From: Gigantopelta aegis | Lineage: Eukaryota > Mollusca > Gastropoda > Neomphalida > Peltospiridae | NCBI RefSeq assembly: GCF_016097555.1 | Contig: NC_054708.1 | Span: 21,177,939-21,241,938, forward strand | DNA length: 64,000 bases | Direction: 5' to 3' | In this document: in pieces, positions 30,825 to 60,072 of the stretch | How positions within the stretch are numbered: position 1 is the first letter of the stretch | Layout of the letters: every line of letters begins with the position of its first letter | The notes under the pieces: model-generated | The model's database searches: none | The model's input: the letters and a program-made list of their open reading frames with translations, nothing else | What the model was told of the DNA's origin: nothing | Translations under genes and position numbers: made by a program

Positions 30825-31596
30825 TCACTTGTTTTTGCACACAAGGCTACCATGACAACGGCTAGAACACAAAATTTTGTTTTTGAAACATTTGCATCGA
30901 TTGGACTCACATCTCTTAGAACCAGCACAGTTACACCTAACATATCCCTGTCCACCACAGTTGGATTCATGATTAACAGCTTGGCGCGCGGTCACTGACT
31001 TCGTCTGGTTTACATCAGCATCAGTAAGTAAACGCTGGGGGCACAAATCAAACTGTAAACTTCCCTTTTAGAATCCCTGCTTTCACACAAATTGCGTACA
31101 TATCGTTCTCATCACGGTCTATGATTATTCCGAGAATATTTCGTGGGTCACCGCGTCCCCTATCCACAAGAGGGATAGGTACAGCTACGTTGTCTCGCTG
31201 ACTGGTGCTTGGTACTGATTCGTGTATATCAGCAGCAGTATGTTCTAGGACGATTGGTACATTGGATATGGCAGATATAAGATCATCCTCACTTTGCATC
31301 CGTACAACTACTTCTGTTGGCAAAGACGACGATGTTAAGCCAACTTTGGCTTCACATCCAAACATGGCAGCATATGGCGATCTCTGTATTCCTGAATGAT
31401 AACTCGAATTCTTTTGGAATTGAACCAATTTTATGCCTACTGACCAATCATTTGTGTCATTATCTCCCATCCATGCAACAAGCATATCCTTGATATCACC
31501 ATTTGCCCTTTCCACAGACCCCTGACTTTGAGGGTGTCGAGGTTTACCATGGACCATAACCAGCCTGGGCCACACAATTTGCATAAATCCAATAGT
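30825..31596 (-). pseudogene. Integrase C-terminal part (KRBA2-like), Ginger element
   Basis: A frame from 31596 to about 31048 gives the integrase end: VHGKPRHPQSQGSVERANGD carries the last catalytic Glu, followed by a block ending SPYAAMFGCEAKVGL. A one-base frameshift near 31050 moves to the frame 31046-30825. That part begins QFDLCPQRLL and ends in a Cys-rich region (CNCAGSKRCESNRCKCF) typical of the C terminus of this integrase group. The first two acidic residues of the DDE triad are missing, so the protein could not be catalytic. A TTTTTAG acceptor-like site precedes 31596. The class recognition is from motif order; identity with KRBA2-type genes is a family judgement. Confidence 0.78.
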
Positions 31597-32218
31597 CTAA
31601 AAACATTTTGACGATAAATGTTTTCTGTGTAGTTGATGAATATTTTTAAATGGGTATTTTCTTAATGCAGGGTTAATATATGGCACTCAAACTCAAAGAC
31701 AGAAAACAGTGGAAGAGTAACATTAAAGGCATAATGCCCAAGACATATTTTACCGTGCTTGTGCCAGTAATGCTATCTGTAACATGTCTGGCTAATAGTG
31801 TATGATTTTATTATTAAAATTAACATTTACGTATATCTTATTGCTTTCAATATCAATATATTGTTTTATGCCTTTATAAACTCATAGCAATCACCAGAAA
31901 AAGTCTGTACTCCATTTCCACCTTAAGTGTACTTTCATCCTAATACCGATTATAACTCTTATTTTAAGATCATTACCGAACTCTGGAAAAAAAATTGAAC
32001 ATTAAATACTCAATTTTAACAGTCATCCACACACCATGTCACATAATTATATTCTTTGAGTGTAATGAAACTAAACATTTATGGGGAAGCATTGTGAGAC
32101 TGGATATTAATTAGGATAGGAAATTTAATTAATTTGAAAAATATTGTAGTAATAGAAATATTGTAGTATTAGAATTTATGAATGAATAAACACATTGAAT
32201 GTATTGAAATACACTTAC
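31597..32218. other. Non-coding interval where the integrase core should be
   Basis: A 620-bp AT-rich stretch between the N- and C-terminal parts. No catalytic-core coding sequence is visible. Confidence 0.6.
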
Positions 32219-32412
32219 TTTGATAGCAGACAGTATCCATGTCTGCTCTTTGTTCCAGTATCAGTTGCTGCTGTTTTAAGATCTTCTAGCATTGTGAAAT
32301 ATGCATCTTTTGGAATTAACACTTTTCTACAAATTTCATACTTTTTGTAAAGCTCAGTTTTAAATTTATCTTCGTAGGACTCTGACATCATGCACTGGTT
32401 ACAACAGAAGAA
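32219..32412 (-). pseudogene. Integrase N-terminal exon, Ginger element
   Basis: Encodes FFCCNQCMMSESYEDKF followed by KYEICRKVLIPKDAY and ends LLSK at a strong donor AAA|GTAAGT (32218). The exon leaves phase 2, but the next visible part opens in phase 0, so a middle exon is missing. Its 5' side is cut by the retroposon inserted at about 32412. Confidence 0.6.
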
Positions 32413-33780
32413 CTTATGAATGGAATGGAATGGAATGGAAACTGGGTTTAACGTGCCCCTATCCACAGAGGTTCAGGCACGCCCACTTCGGATTTAGCCT
32501 CTGACTTCGCCAGTGACCAACTCCGGAGCGGGAGGGGGGGGGGGGGGGGGGATTGAGTTTGAAGTGGGCAGGTTTTGGAAAAAAGCCATTTAGTGCGGTC
32601 AAACGCAAGCGCGGACCGAATAGCAGACACTTCGCAAACTTGAAGTATCACCGAGTGGGAGCCGTGCTCTGATTGGCTAAGTTTCGATTCCTCGGTGAAG
32701 CCTGACAAATACCTAAGTCTACAAAGAGTAACTGCCTCCAAAAACATGTCTGGACTCTAAAATTTAACCCAAAATAGTTGAGACTGCTCGGCCGAAAAGT
32801 TTTAAAGGTGATTTTTGAGCAATTGATCGGGCGCCAAAATAAAATGCGTTAGACTATTTATAAAAAAATAAACATAAGAATTTTGAACTCGATCGAAAAA
32901 TTTAAAGTCTAACTAGCCCAAAAAGGAGGTTGATACCTGTCCTAGCAAAGGTTGGCGTTTAGGGGGATCCGATGTACCCGGTGATCTCAAGCTGCGGGAG
33001 GAACTGCCGGTAGTCGGAGTCTGCTAAAGCCTTGGTGATGGTACGGTAATGAGTCCCCGCGACGGTTTTCAGAACGCGATGTATTGTCGGGTTGTCCATC
33101 TCCAATAGTAGCAGTCCTTGGCTGAATATTCCGCTCCGGCAGATGGTGACGCAAACTGCGTTGAGTCCCTCCCGCATCTTGAGTCGATGTACAGCGAATT
33201 CCCCCTCATCCGGATTGTCTGGCAAAGGTTGGTATGCAAGTGCCTTGGGCGTGCTGATGAGATGGCGTTCGTCTTGGATGTTGGTTCTAACCAGTTGTTG
33301 GAAACGCTGTGGGAGCCGGCTGGCCTGCAGTGACCACGGCTCCACTGGTTGTTCGTCTGGCTTCGGCGGTTGAGAGGGGCGACTTGGCTTGGCTGGTATG
33401 GCACTCGGGGGAGTGGTCGCCTTTCTCTTTACAACAGACACCTCCGGGCCTGCGCCTCAACGGGTGTCGCCTGTATAGTCGGCGGCACAACTGGAGGTGC
33501 TGAAGTCAAGGCCTGTGGAGTTGGTCCAGGTTCCATCGTAGAAGACGGGATGTCCGGGGCTGGTGCCTCTTCTATCCCAGTCTTCTTCGGGGGGTCGGCG
33601 TTGGGCGGTCCAGCAGACGGAGTCGCTGCCGGCGGTTTAGCCGCCTGTTTTGACTCCCCCTGCGCCGCCGCTGGCGCACGTCTCCTCTTCTCCACCTTCC
33701 TTTCTTCGGGACTCTATCACCGTACACCAAGGTCACGGTTGCCCTTGACTCGATACTCTAACAAGCTCTAACACTGCACG
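32412..33780 (-). mobile_element. Non-LTR retroposon inserted in the Ginger element
   Basis: Minus-strand element. Its 3' end at about 32412 has a (CCATT)n tail preceded by the hairpin GTGCCTGAAC ... GATAGGGGCAC. The same hairpin closes elements at 35752 and 63500. The 5' end, near 33780, is not certain and no clear target duplication was seen. It carries an unknown ORF but no reverse transcriptase, so it looks non-autonomous or truncated. Confidence 0.6.
32959..33695 (-). pseudogene. Unknown Pro/Ala-rich ORF in nested retroposon
   Basis: Two overlapping frames join at a one-base shift near 33440. The N-terminal 75 residues are Pro/Ala-rich (PPAATPSAGPPNADPPKKTG). The C-terminal 150 residues (from 33430) begin SVVKRKATTPPSA and contain a folded-looking region with ERHLISTPKALAYQPLP and LNAVCVTICRSGIFSQGLLL, ending ITGYIGSP. 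No known domain is recognised. It might be an ORF1-like nucleic-acid-binding protein of the host retroposon, by position only. Confidence 0.5.
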
Positions 33781-33987
33781 GATTAGAAGAGGCCACTGCA
33801 AGTAGCCATGTCTTAATCCATTTGCTTATAAACACAAAGCAAGGCTAGGTTTGAGAATAAACCAGCGAACCATTACAACTAATCAGGGATGAAAAGACAT
33901 CAATAATCAACTTATCAACTTTTAAGACCAAAAGCCTGTATATAAGTGTCAGTAATAAGACGTGAATCACTTTAGTCATTCTGTGTA
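33781..33987. repeat. Right end of Ginger interior and inner part of right TIR
   Basis: 33890-33987 is the inverted copy of 30548-30642 (AAGACCAAAAGCCTGTATA, TAATAAGACGTGAATCAC). It is cut from the outer TIR by the next insertion. Confidence 0.85.
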
Positions 33988-34855
33988 TATAGATTGGGCA
34001 GCGCCTATCGCTGGTAGGGGTGGGGGGCGGCCGCCGCTAAGGCATTGTCAGATTGGTGCGAAGACGGCCGCCTGCCGCCATGCTGGACGTGTATGGTGCT
34101 GCTCTTTTCCTTTCGATGGTTGCTCTTGGGCGTGTCAGTACTGCTCTTTAAACTTTAGTTGCCTCTTCTCCCTTAGGGATTTCGAAGGACGTTGACCGCC
34201 CCTTCTCTCCACTTCTCGGAATCCTCCGTGTCTTTGTCGCGCCTGGCAGGCTTTGGAGTAGGCGTTTCATTTTATTTTAAACATGTACCGAATTTTAAAC
34301 TGTATATACATTTATATATAACTATTTTTATAATGTCTATATTATTATGTATGGTTGGTGATGGATGAATGTTTTATTACTCCGAGCTGATAGTTGGGGG
34401 TGCGTTATCTGGCAGTAACAACCCCCCTTCTCGCCGGTCAAATATATTGTATAAATCGTTTCAATTTTTATTTTGGTGTTTATTTTTTAAATTAAATAGG
34501 TTACCAGCGTGCTCTTTTAAATATGTGTTTTTTATGATAAGTTATTTATGTTTTTAACCTCTTTTTATAATAGGAAATAGGAATTTAATAGGGCGGTGCG
34601 CTGCTCCTATCCTAGGGTATGCAACATGGTTCTATACCATACTTGTATGCGCTAGGTTTCTAAATTAAAGTGGTGCCAGCGTCTGATGAATGGCATAACG
34701 TTCTGTTTCTCCAGGATTATGGAGAGGCGCCCCTGGACTTGGAATCGCCAGGATACGTTTTTATATTGCCAGACTCACCAGACGCTTAATTTTCCCTATT
34801 TAAATACTTTTTTTTTTAAATTTATTTTTATTTATTATTATTATTATTATTTTTG

Positions 34856-34887
<32 letters not shown>

Positions 34888-35752
34888 TTTTGTTTTTTTC
34901 CTTCTCTGGTAGAATCGTTGGCCCTTGGGCCTAATTTTTGATGGGGGCACCGAGACTGGAGGGCACGACGGTTGGGTTGGCCGGCGGGGGTGCTGGGTGG
35001 GTGGGGGATACTCCACCGGAAGATGGTTAGGGCGGTAGGCGTAGGCGGTTTTGGTCGTAAGAGTTGTTAGGTTTGTCCGGGGGACTGCCCCCCCCCCCCC
35101 GGAACCTTCCCCGGTTTCGGCCACACCGAAGTCCCCAATACGATGGGTGCCCCTAAGGATGGGGGCACCGAGACTGGAGGGCACGACGGTTGGGTTGGCC
35201 GGGGGGGTGCTGGGTGGGTGGGGGATACTCCACCGGAAGATGGTTAGGGCGGTAGGCGTAGGCGGTTTGGGCCGTAAGGGGTGTTAGGTTTGTCCGGGGG
35301 ACTGCCCCCCCCCCCCCCGGAGCCTTCCCCGGTTTCGGCCACACCGAAGTCCCCAATACGATGGGTGCCCCTAAGTAAAACATATTTTCCTATTAAAAAA
35401 AACCTTTTTGTGGCTGAAGCCTAACCTCTTAGTCACCTGCCACCTCTATTTTGAGGGCTAATTAATATATTTAAAAAATTATTTTAAAATATATTTATAT
35501 TTAGGACTGCCCGATCTAAATTTGCGTTACAAATTGTTAGTTGTTTGCTGTATATTAAATATTGTTTGGGAAAATAACGCACAAAATTATTTATTGTAAA
35601 GTCCTTTTTCCCTGTTTGGTTAAATATCAAAATTGCCCCAGTAATTGTTCTGTCCCAGGTTGGACTACTGGCATCCGGTGGCCGAACCTGGGATAGACAT
35701 GCTCGAAACCTTCGTGGTATAGGAGCATGTAAATATTTTATTGATTGATTGA
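33988..35752 (+). mobile_element. Retroposon inserted in right TIR, 12-bp TSD
   Basis: Flanked by TCATTCTGTGTA at 33976-33987 and 35753-35764. The 3' end has GACATGCTCGAAACCTTCG/TGG...GAGCATGT hairpin and a (TTGA)n tail. No coherent ORF; GC-rich 5' part, AT-rich middle, and a tandem 230-bp duplication near 34940-35375. Confidence 0.8.
34939..35375. repeat. Tandem 220-bp duplication, GC-rich
   Basis: Two near-identical copies (34939-35158 and 35160-35375). They share GGGGGCACCGAGACTGGAGG, GGGGGACTGCCCCCCC and CACCGAAGTCCCCAATACG. Each has a C-tract and palindromic GGTGCCCC ends. Confidence 0.9.
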
Positions 35753-35914
35753 TCATTCTGTGTAATGTCTGGTCATGATTTTCAGTCATTTCGTGTAATG
35801 CTTGGGATTTTCAGTTATTTCGCGTATTGCCTGGTGGTCACAGGAACTTCGCGAAGTGACTGATTTTTTTTAGGCATTACGCGTAATGACTGATTTCACA
35901 GATTGACTGTAACA
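35753..35914. repeat. Outer right TIR of Ginger-type element
   Basis: Inverted copy of 30411-30570, including the palindromic CATTACGCGTAATG and CTTCGCGAAG units, ending TGTAACA. Confidence 0.88.
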
Positions 35915-36092
35915 CATATACTAGTATATGAACGATCTAGTAATTGCAGGTAATCAGTATGACTGTTATTGAATAACGCTGCTGGAACATGATTTGATGA
36001 ATAAACACTGTCATTAGGTTAGGTGAAAAAGTACATGGTCTGTTTGGTTATGCCAACGAGAGAACAAATCATTTCCTTCTCCTGTATGGGCA

Positions 36093-36393
36093 GGATCTAA
36101 CGTTTGCTTTGTTTAACGACACCACTAGAGTACATTGATATATTATTATTGGATGTCAAACATTTGGTAATTTTGACATATAGTCTTAGAGATGAAACCC
36201 GCTACCTTTATTTTTTAATTACATGTAGTAGCAAGATGTCGTTTATATGCACCATCCCACAAACAGGATAGCACATACCACGGCATTTGGTATACAAGTG
36301 GTGGTGCACTGCAATGGGCCCGCCGACGGGGATCGATCCCAAACAGACAACGCACCAAGCGAGCGCTCTACCACTGGGTTACGTCCCGCCCCT
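36093..36393 (-). mobile_element. SINE family 1, near full length
   Basis: Antisense: starts TTTGTTTAACGACACCAC, ends ACTGGGTTACGTCCCGCCCC. Confidence 0.88.
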
Positions 36394-36540
36394 GGGCGGA
36401 TCTAGCTCAGTCGATAGAGGTATTGCCTGAGGTACTTTGGTCGCAGGATCGAACCTCCTCGGTAGACCCATATCAAAGGCTGTGGTATGTGCTGTCATAG
36501 GAAAGTGTATATAAAAGATCCCTTGCTGTTAATGAAAAAC
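36394..36540 (+). mobile_element. SINE family 1, variant head, truncated
   Basis: GGGCGGATCTAGCTCAGTCG head, B-box GGATCGAACC, short body to GATCCCTTGCTG. Head-to-head with the previous copy. Confidence 0.78.
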
Positions 36541-36597
36541 CTCCCAAGGCCTGCACCTGTGTCCAAGAACAATAACAAGGGAATACGTTATAATGAA

Positions 36598-36760
36598 AAG
36601 TTTGTTTAGCTTAACGTCACCACTAGAGCACCTTGCATTATTAATGATCGGCTATTGGCTATCAAACATTTTGTAATTTTTGACTCGTAGTTTTAACACT
36701 CGCTACGTTTTTTTTTTCATAACCAGCAAGGGATCGTTTATAATAGACAGTAGAGCACAC
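36598..36760 (-). mobile_element. SINE family 1, 3' fragment
   Basis: TTTGTTTAGCTTAACGTCACC and ATGATCGGCTATTGGC in antisense. Confidence 0.7.
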
Positions 36761-37300
36761 ACCATAGTATGTATAAAACGTAGTATAGAGCTGTTTGTAT
36801 GACCCATAAAATGTTACAGGAAGCAATATGTTGTTTTATTGTCGGCCTAAATTCTATAGCATTTGAGTACGGATTATTCGATCAAATCCAGATAATTCCA
36901 ATCAAAGCAATATGTTTAACGGTACATTCTGATAGTCCGTATTGACGTAATAAATATAGAGGGAAAACAACAACAATTATACGGAGCCATTTAAGAAAAC
37001 GTCTGTGGTGATTAACCCAAATAATCTATTCGCATATGCATCTTCCGGTTTATCAGTGATCAACCATTCCACAATCGAAATGAATATTGAAACACACACA
37101 TTAGTTACTAGCAGCCAGGAATGAAACAGCAGGATGGGTATATTTGATAAACTGGCACAGATATTGCGACTATTCTTGAGAGTGTTTTGGACATGGTAAG
37201 TACATGTATTTCGAGTGTCTATTCCAATAATTTACATTTTCAGAATGTCAGGAAGTATATATAAATTTCCATTTATTTGTATATTTTTATCATTAATATA
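36761..37300. other. Intergenic, no gene recognised
   Basis: Unique AT-rich sequence upstream of peroxidase gene 2; a first exon could hide here or to 39100 but none is supported. Confidence 0.4.
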
Positions 37301-37301
37301 G

Positions 37302-37482
<181 letters not shown>

Positions 37483-37742
37483 GTATATAGTAGTATTCTC
37501 ATTTAACAATGTTTCTTCATAAAAAAATGTTTAAAGTAAAGACATACAAAAAAGAAAAGAAAGAAATATCTCCATTAAAGTACATTCAAAATAATACTGT
37601 ACATGAGTACACACACCGTTTGAAACGGGAAGTAAGTAATTAAAACTTGAATGTGATGTATTAACTCTTAGTTACCTCCCATGACAGCGAAATCGGCAAA
37701 TCAGATAGCTCAAATGACCGAATTTGTCATGATATAATGTAC

Positions 37743-37955
<213 letters not shown>

Positions 37956-38866
37956 ATGAGATGCCCATGCAATATTATCGTCTCTTCACATTATAGAATA
38001 TGCCTTTTGATCAGGTGATCGTCTGTGTCTCACAGTACAACTCCGCATAGTTCTTTCTATTCATATTTTTAAATCTGAAAAATACTTGCTGTCAATGCTT
38101 ATATTTAATGTTAGCAACATAATGTAACAAAATAAATATTATTTTTTATAATTTTGTTTAGCCTATAATATGTTTATAACATAGTTTGTATAAAGGTCAT
38201 TGATATATGTCTGGCGTAAGAATGCAAAGTTTCACTGATAAATAGCTAAATGAAGCAAGCGACGTCATTTTCCCGATCTCTAATCTGTGCATTTTCATGT
38301 TTTGTTATTTATTTTGGAAAGCATTCTCTGCGATATTTGTTCATTGATGCGCGGTGTAATAAATAAAATGCTATACTCGTTCCCGTGTTCGATCGTTTAT
38401 ATTGCAACGAGTGTGTTTTTAATCATAGATTACTCACTTTCGCTTCTGATGAACAATTCAAAACACAGTCGTAATATAATCACTATAATAACTACACTGA
38501 CTAGTGGGTTCGAGTGTATGCTCCCCCGTAAATATTTGAAAACTAGATGTCATGAAATGCAATTTACTGCATTCTACAAGTTAAATTCATCTCTGACTTA
38601 AGATTTACTACCAATAATAGTTTTGATTCAGAATCATTGGCGGACTAGAGCTCCCCAGCTCCCCCTAGCTCCGCCGTGCCTGTACACGTGAACTCGTTCA
38701 GTATTCTCCATGTAATAGTCTAATATAAGACAATATATCTCTTTAGTAGGTTTCGTGGCACGAATAAGAAACCCAAACAAATAAATAATTTAAAACAAAA
38801 GAAAGTTTGCAACAAGAACAAAAAAAAAGCAAAACTAACCAAAGCAGAAAAAAAGAAAAATAATAA

Positions 38867-38907
<41 letters not shown>

Positions 38908-39125
38908 ATATACTATTACTACTAATAGTAATAATATGTTTTCTGTTTTCTTTCATATATCTATGTACAATTAATAATCATACATATTATCCAATATGGT
39001 GCAAAAATTAATATCGGACGAACCTTCCCCACCCCTCCCCTTCCTTCTCCATTGGGCAGTTGTATGTCTGTTAAATGTAGGCTATTTGTCAGATTTCAGA
39101 CTACAACATTTGTTTTCTATTTCAG
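37956..39125. other. Sequence 5' of peroxidase gene 2
   Basis: No exon recognised. Contains an (AAAT)n run at 38872-38909. Confidence 0.45.
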
Positions 39126-56292
<17,167 letters not shown>

Positions 56293-56497
56293 CTGATGTT
56301 GGTTCACTAAACAATGCAGTACAATGGACTGTACTTAGACAGCCAAACATGCGTGCAAACATCATTAAAATTACTGGGAACCCTTATAGACAAATGGTAT
56401 AGGAGTCTACACTGGGCTTGTAACTCTTTGTATCGAACGCCATATGATATAGTATGGACATTATGTGTCCGTTTTCGAAACTAAATACTTCGATGGA

Positions 56498-56503
56498 AAT
56501 AAA
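56498..56503 (+). terminator. Probable poly(A) signal of peroxidase gene 2
   Basis: AATAAA 206 nt past the stop. A further AATAAA occurs near 56543. Confidence 0.45.
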
Positions 56504-56576
56504 ACTGTGCAAATACTTATCACGTGTAGTGTGTTGCTCGTAAATAAAATATTAAACATATCAAGAGTACATTGTT

Positions 56577-56893
56577 TTAAAGGGACATTCCTGAGTTTGC
56601 TGCATTGTAAGATGTTTCCGACTAACAAAATATTTCTACGATTAAACTTACATATTAAATATATTTTCTTGTTTAGAATATCAATGTCTGTATATTCAAT
56701 GTGTATATTTTTAGGAAATAAAATGATAATTAACCTAGTACAAATATTAGAACGATCAGAAACACGTTTAAAATACAGCCACTAAAATTCTAAACAAGAA
56801 AATATATTTAATATGTAAGTTTAATCGTAGAAATATTTTATTAGTTGACAACATCTTAAAACATTGCAGCAAACTCAGGAATGTCCCTTTAAG
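56577..56893. mobile_element. TTAA-flanked MITE, family M1
   Basis: TTAAAGGGACATTCCTGAGT ... ACTCAGGAATGTCCCTTTAA. Inserted just past the peroxidase gene 2 poly(A) region. Confidence 0.88.
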
Positions 56894-56954
56894 TGTTCCT
56901 GCATGACGAATGTTGAATTACATTGTTTACGATATCATGGATATTGTTTGGATA

Positions 56955-57105
56955 CATATAGAATACTAAACGAGCTTGCCTGTCATACCATTTTTATGAT
57001 ATGAGTGAACAGTTTCGTACTAGCTTTCGCTCGTCAAATACCAACACTGTTCACGAGTTTCATGAAAATTGTATGACAGGCAAGCTTGTTTAGTATTTTA
57101 TTTAT
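56955..57105. mobile_element. Hairpin MITE H3
   Basis: ACTAAACGAGCTTGCCTGTC paired with GACAGGCAAGCTTGTTTAGT. Inner arms pair GAGTGAACAGTTTCGT with a CACTGTTCACGAGTTTC copy around a CTTTCGCTCGTC loop. Confidence 0.82.
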
Positions 57106-57454
57106 TACAAACCAACTGCAAACAAGTCGCAACGCAGAAATAAGCAGATGTCGAGACCTACTACATGTTATTTGTCTACGAATTGGGTCAGCAAGTGATC
57201 TACGTCACGCTCACGTCACACCAGTATTACACTAGTTAGATACTGAGTGATTGTTATGACATGAGCAATATCTTACACTGCATACACGTAACTCAGTTTT
57301 GGAAACAAACTGCATACTACTATATAAAATGCATATACATGCTGATACAAACCTGTTCGGTGGCTGCAAGTTGGTATTTCACTTTTTTCTTCTTTTTTAT
57401 GTATCTTATGTAAGAATAGTCGTAGATCGATTGCTCTCGAAAGACTCTGGGTTT

Positions 57455-57615
57455 TCCGCCGCCAGGGCCAGTGGCTAAACAGATGATGCATCAAGGGCCG
57501 TGACTTACAATACTGTCTAGTAATGTCTGTGGAAAAGTGTAGATAAAATACTCCCCACCGCTTTTGTGGTAGGAATAGCTTATGTGATAATAGCTGGTGT
57601 TCCCCTCTTCTCTTT
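57455..57615 (+). mobile_element. SINE family 1, degraded
   Basis: CATCAAGGGCCGTGACTTAC, TAATGTCTGTGG and GGTAGGAATAGCTTATGTGA. Confidence 0.6.
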
Positions 57616-57624
57616 ATCTGCCTC

Positions 57625-57680
57625 CCCCCCCCCCCCCCCCCCCCTGCCCCGGCTCTCTGTTTCTGTCTCTGTATATTCTC

Positions 57681-57757
<77 letters not shown>
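57625..57757. repeat. Poly-C and CT microsatellite
   Basis: Poly-C at 57627-57645, then (CT)n from 57675. Confidence 0.95.
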
Positions 57758-57761
<4 letters not shown>

Positions 57762-58214
57762 CTGCATTATTATGCGTACATGTGTTTATATATCGCCTTT
57801 ATGTTCACCTTTGTTTATCTTGCAGCATCATTGGTACCGTTAAACATTCATTCATTTACTCATTCGTTCATTCATTCATTCATTCATTCATTCATTCCGT
57901 CAAGTTTCGTCTCACTTCCAAATAGACACCAAACAGCCAATGTTTCAAACATGCAGAAGTGCCGTTAAACGAATAACGAATTCAGAGAAGTGTTTATGAG
58001 TGTTGCAAGTCAATTCGTGTCAACTCTACTTGACATTACACAGCATGTTAACAGACCAGTGTCGCGCTCATATAGCCAGGTTGTCCTGGGCTTCACCCCA
58101 CGGGTATCGCCTTTCTCGTCTGTTCAAAGACAATATTTGCTAGATGGACGTTTGTGCTAACACTTTGTGTACCTGTTTTACATGGGTAACAGGTCATTCC
58201 AAGGGCAGGGTTTA

Positions 58215-58515
58215 GGCTAGTTACCGGCCTCGGTGGTGTCGTGTTTAAGCCATCAGACATGAGGCTGGTAGGTACAGGACTCGCAGCCCGGTACCGGCTC
58301 CGACCCAGAGCGAGTTTTAACGACTCAGTGGGTAGGTGTAAGACCACAACACCTTCATCTCTCTTCCTAACCACTAACCACTAACAGCTAATCCACTGTC
58401 CTGGACAGACAGCCCAGATACCTGAGGTGTATGCCCAGGACAGCGTGCTTGAACCTTAATTTGATATAGGCACGAAAATAAGTTGAAATGAATAAATAAA
58501 TAAATAAATAAATAG
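58215..58515 (+). mobile_element. SINE family 2, full copy
   Basis: Head ACCGGCCTCGGTGGTGTCGT, GGTAGGTACAGGACTCGCAG, body with CCTGGACAGACAGCCCAG, end GCACGAAAATAAGTTGAAAT plus (AAAT)n. The best copy of the family in the window. Confidence 0.88.
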
Positions 58516-59104
58516 GCTAGTTGCCACAATTAGCAGGGTGCTAGTCGGGTGAAAAAAACAGCAACAACAACAACAACATTCTCAATTATTATGGTATCGT
58601 AGGTTTGGTAGCCTATTGTGTGATGGCCAATAAATATCTAGATAAAGTCTCAAAAGTTTAGCCATTAAGTGGCTAATACGCGCATGTTTGCTTATTGGAT
58701 GGATTGAAAACATAATTTATCCAACTTACTTAAATGCGTATGTGATATTCGAGTCATATACCCATGCAGCTTAACTGGATGTAAAATTAATTTATCATCC
58801 AAAGGCTTTTGTAGGAGAAATCACTTCTTATAATCTTGATTGGTCAAATTTTAATCACAAGACATTATTATGTTACGTCACTGTGTGTGTTTCAGTGCTA
58901 AACCTATCATTAATGACGCCACTGTCGTTCTGCTAGTTAACGAGTCTACCGCTGCCAAATATAGTGACATTCAACCCATATTACTGACATTGTTTACAAT
59001 TGTCGCAGATGTCGCCTCATTTGGGTTCCTTACCATTGTGCCACATGGTGAACCTTGGTATTTTACACAGACACACCATTCTAGCATCTCAGCCGACCCA
59101 TTCT
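58516..59104. other. Intergenic, no gene recognised
   Basis: Open frames are short and lack motifs. Confidence 0.45.
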
Positions 59105-59345
59105 CTGATTTTTTTTCTCGTTCAAACCAGTGCCCCACGACTGGTATATCAAAGGCCGTGGTATGTGCTCTTCTCTGTTTGGCAAAATGCATATAAAATA
59201 TTTCTTGCTACTAATGAAAATGAACAAATAGCAAGTTTTCTCTGAAGACTACGTGTCAGAATTATCGAATGTTTAACATCCAATATCCGATGATTAATGA
59301 ATCAATGTGTTCTAGTGGTATCGTTAAACAAAACAAACTTTGACT
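59105..59345 (+). mobile_element. SINE family 1, 5'-truncated
   Basis: TTTTTTCTCGTTCAAACCAG to GGTATCGTTAAACAAAACAA. Confidence 0.85.
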
Positions 59346-59609
59346 TTCACTCTAGTTTATATAATTTAGGGGCGTTATACCGTGCTTCAGTTGTAAACAT
59401 GTTATTCCGACTGATACTAGTAAAGGTTTACGACACGGGTTTGCACTGGATGACACAGCATCCATAAAATGTTTGAAGTTTAAAAGCTATGAATGTTCTG
59501 GCTCCGATTCATGCGCACATATAAATTTACAGTTAGACATTTTAACCGAGTCACGTTTTGTAAATCCGAGTGAGAATGAATGAATGAATTCAGTAATAAA
59601 TGCATGAAA
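59346..59609. other. Intergenic, nothing recognised
   Basis: Unique sequence without motifs. Confidence 0.45.
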
Positions 59610-59930
59610 AGTGTGCTTGTTTTGTTTAACGACACCACATGAGCACATTGATTAATTAATCATCGGCTCTTGGATGTCAAACATTTGATAATTCTGACTC
59701 GTAGTCATCAGAGGAAACTCGCTACATTTTTCCTAATGCAGCAAGGGATCTTTTATATGCACTTTCCTAACATACAGGAAAGCACATACCACGGCCTTTG
59801 GCCAGTTGTGATGCACTGGTTGGAATGAGAGAAAAAACAATCAGTTGAATGGATCCACCAAGGTGGTTCGATCCTGCGACGCATGTATATCAAGCGAGCA
59901 CTCAAACGACTGAGCTAAATATCGGCCCCT
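59610..59930 (-). mobile_element. SINE family 1, variant head
   Basis: Antisense: TTTGTTTAACGACACCACAT to CAAACGACTGAGCTAAATAT. (GAAT)n and (TTAA)n runs follow at 59932-60072. Confidence 0.85.
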
Positions 59931-60072
59931 AATAAATGAATGAACGAATGAACGTAGAGATGGACGGAAGAATGACCAAACGGAAAAAAATTAATGAATG
60001 AGTGAATGAATGAACGAATGAATGAAATAAAGAAAAAGAGAATTAATTAACTAATTAATTAATTAATTAATT

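Larger units (their letters stand above)
30411..35914 (-). mobile_element. Ginger-type TIR DNA transposon with nested insertions
   Basis: Begins TGTTACAGTCAATCTG and ends CAGATTGACTGTAACA, with a 4-bp duplication CATA at 30407-30410 and 35915-35918. The TIRs are about 230 bp: 30411-30642, with the right copy at 35914-35753 plus 33987-33890, split by an insertion. It encodes on the minus strand an integrase of the KRBA2/SCAND3-like type. TG...CA ends and 4-5-bp duplications with a retroviral-type integrase are known features of Ginger elements. It is inactive: the catalytic middle is absent, a frameshift is present and two retroposons have inserted. Confidence 0.8.

Noticed and set aside
37127..37195. 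Possible 5' exon ending ATG|GTAAGT
   Set aside because: The frame upstream contains stops and would leave only a start codon; unsupported without RNA data.
38287..38601. Possible signal-peptide exon for peroxidase gene 2
   Set aside because: Hydrophobic start but no donor in a phase fitting exon 39126 and no family resemblance.
58870..59196. 108-codon open frame
   Set aside because: Its second half is a SINE body and the first half has no motif.
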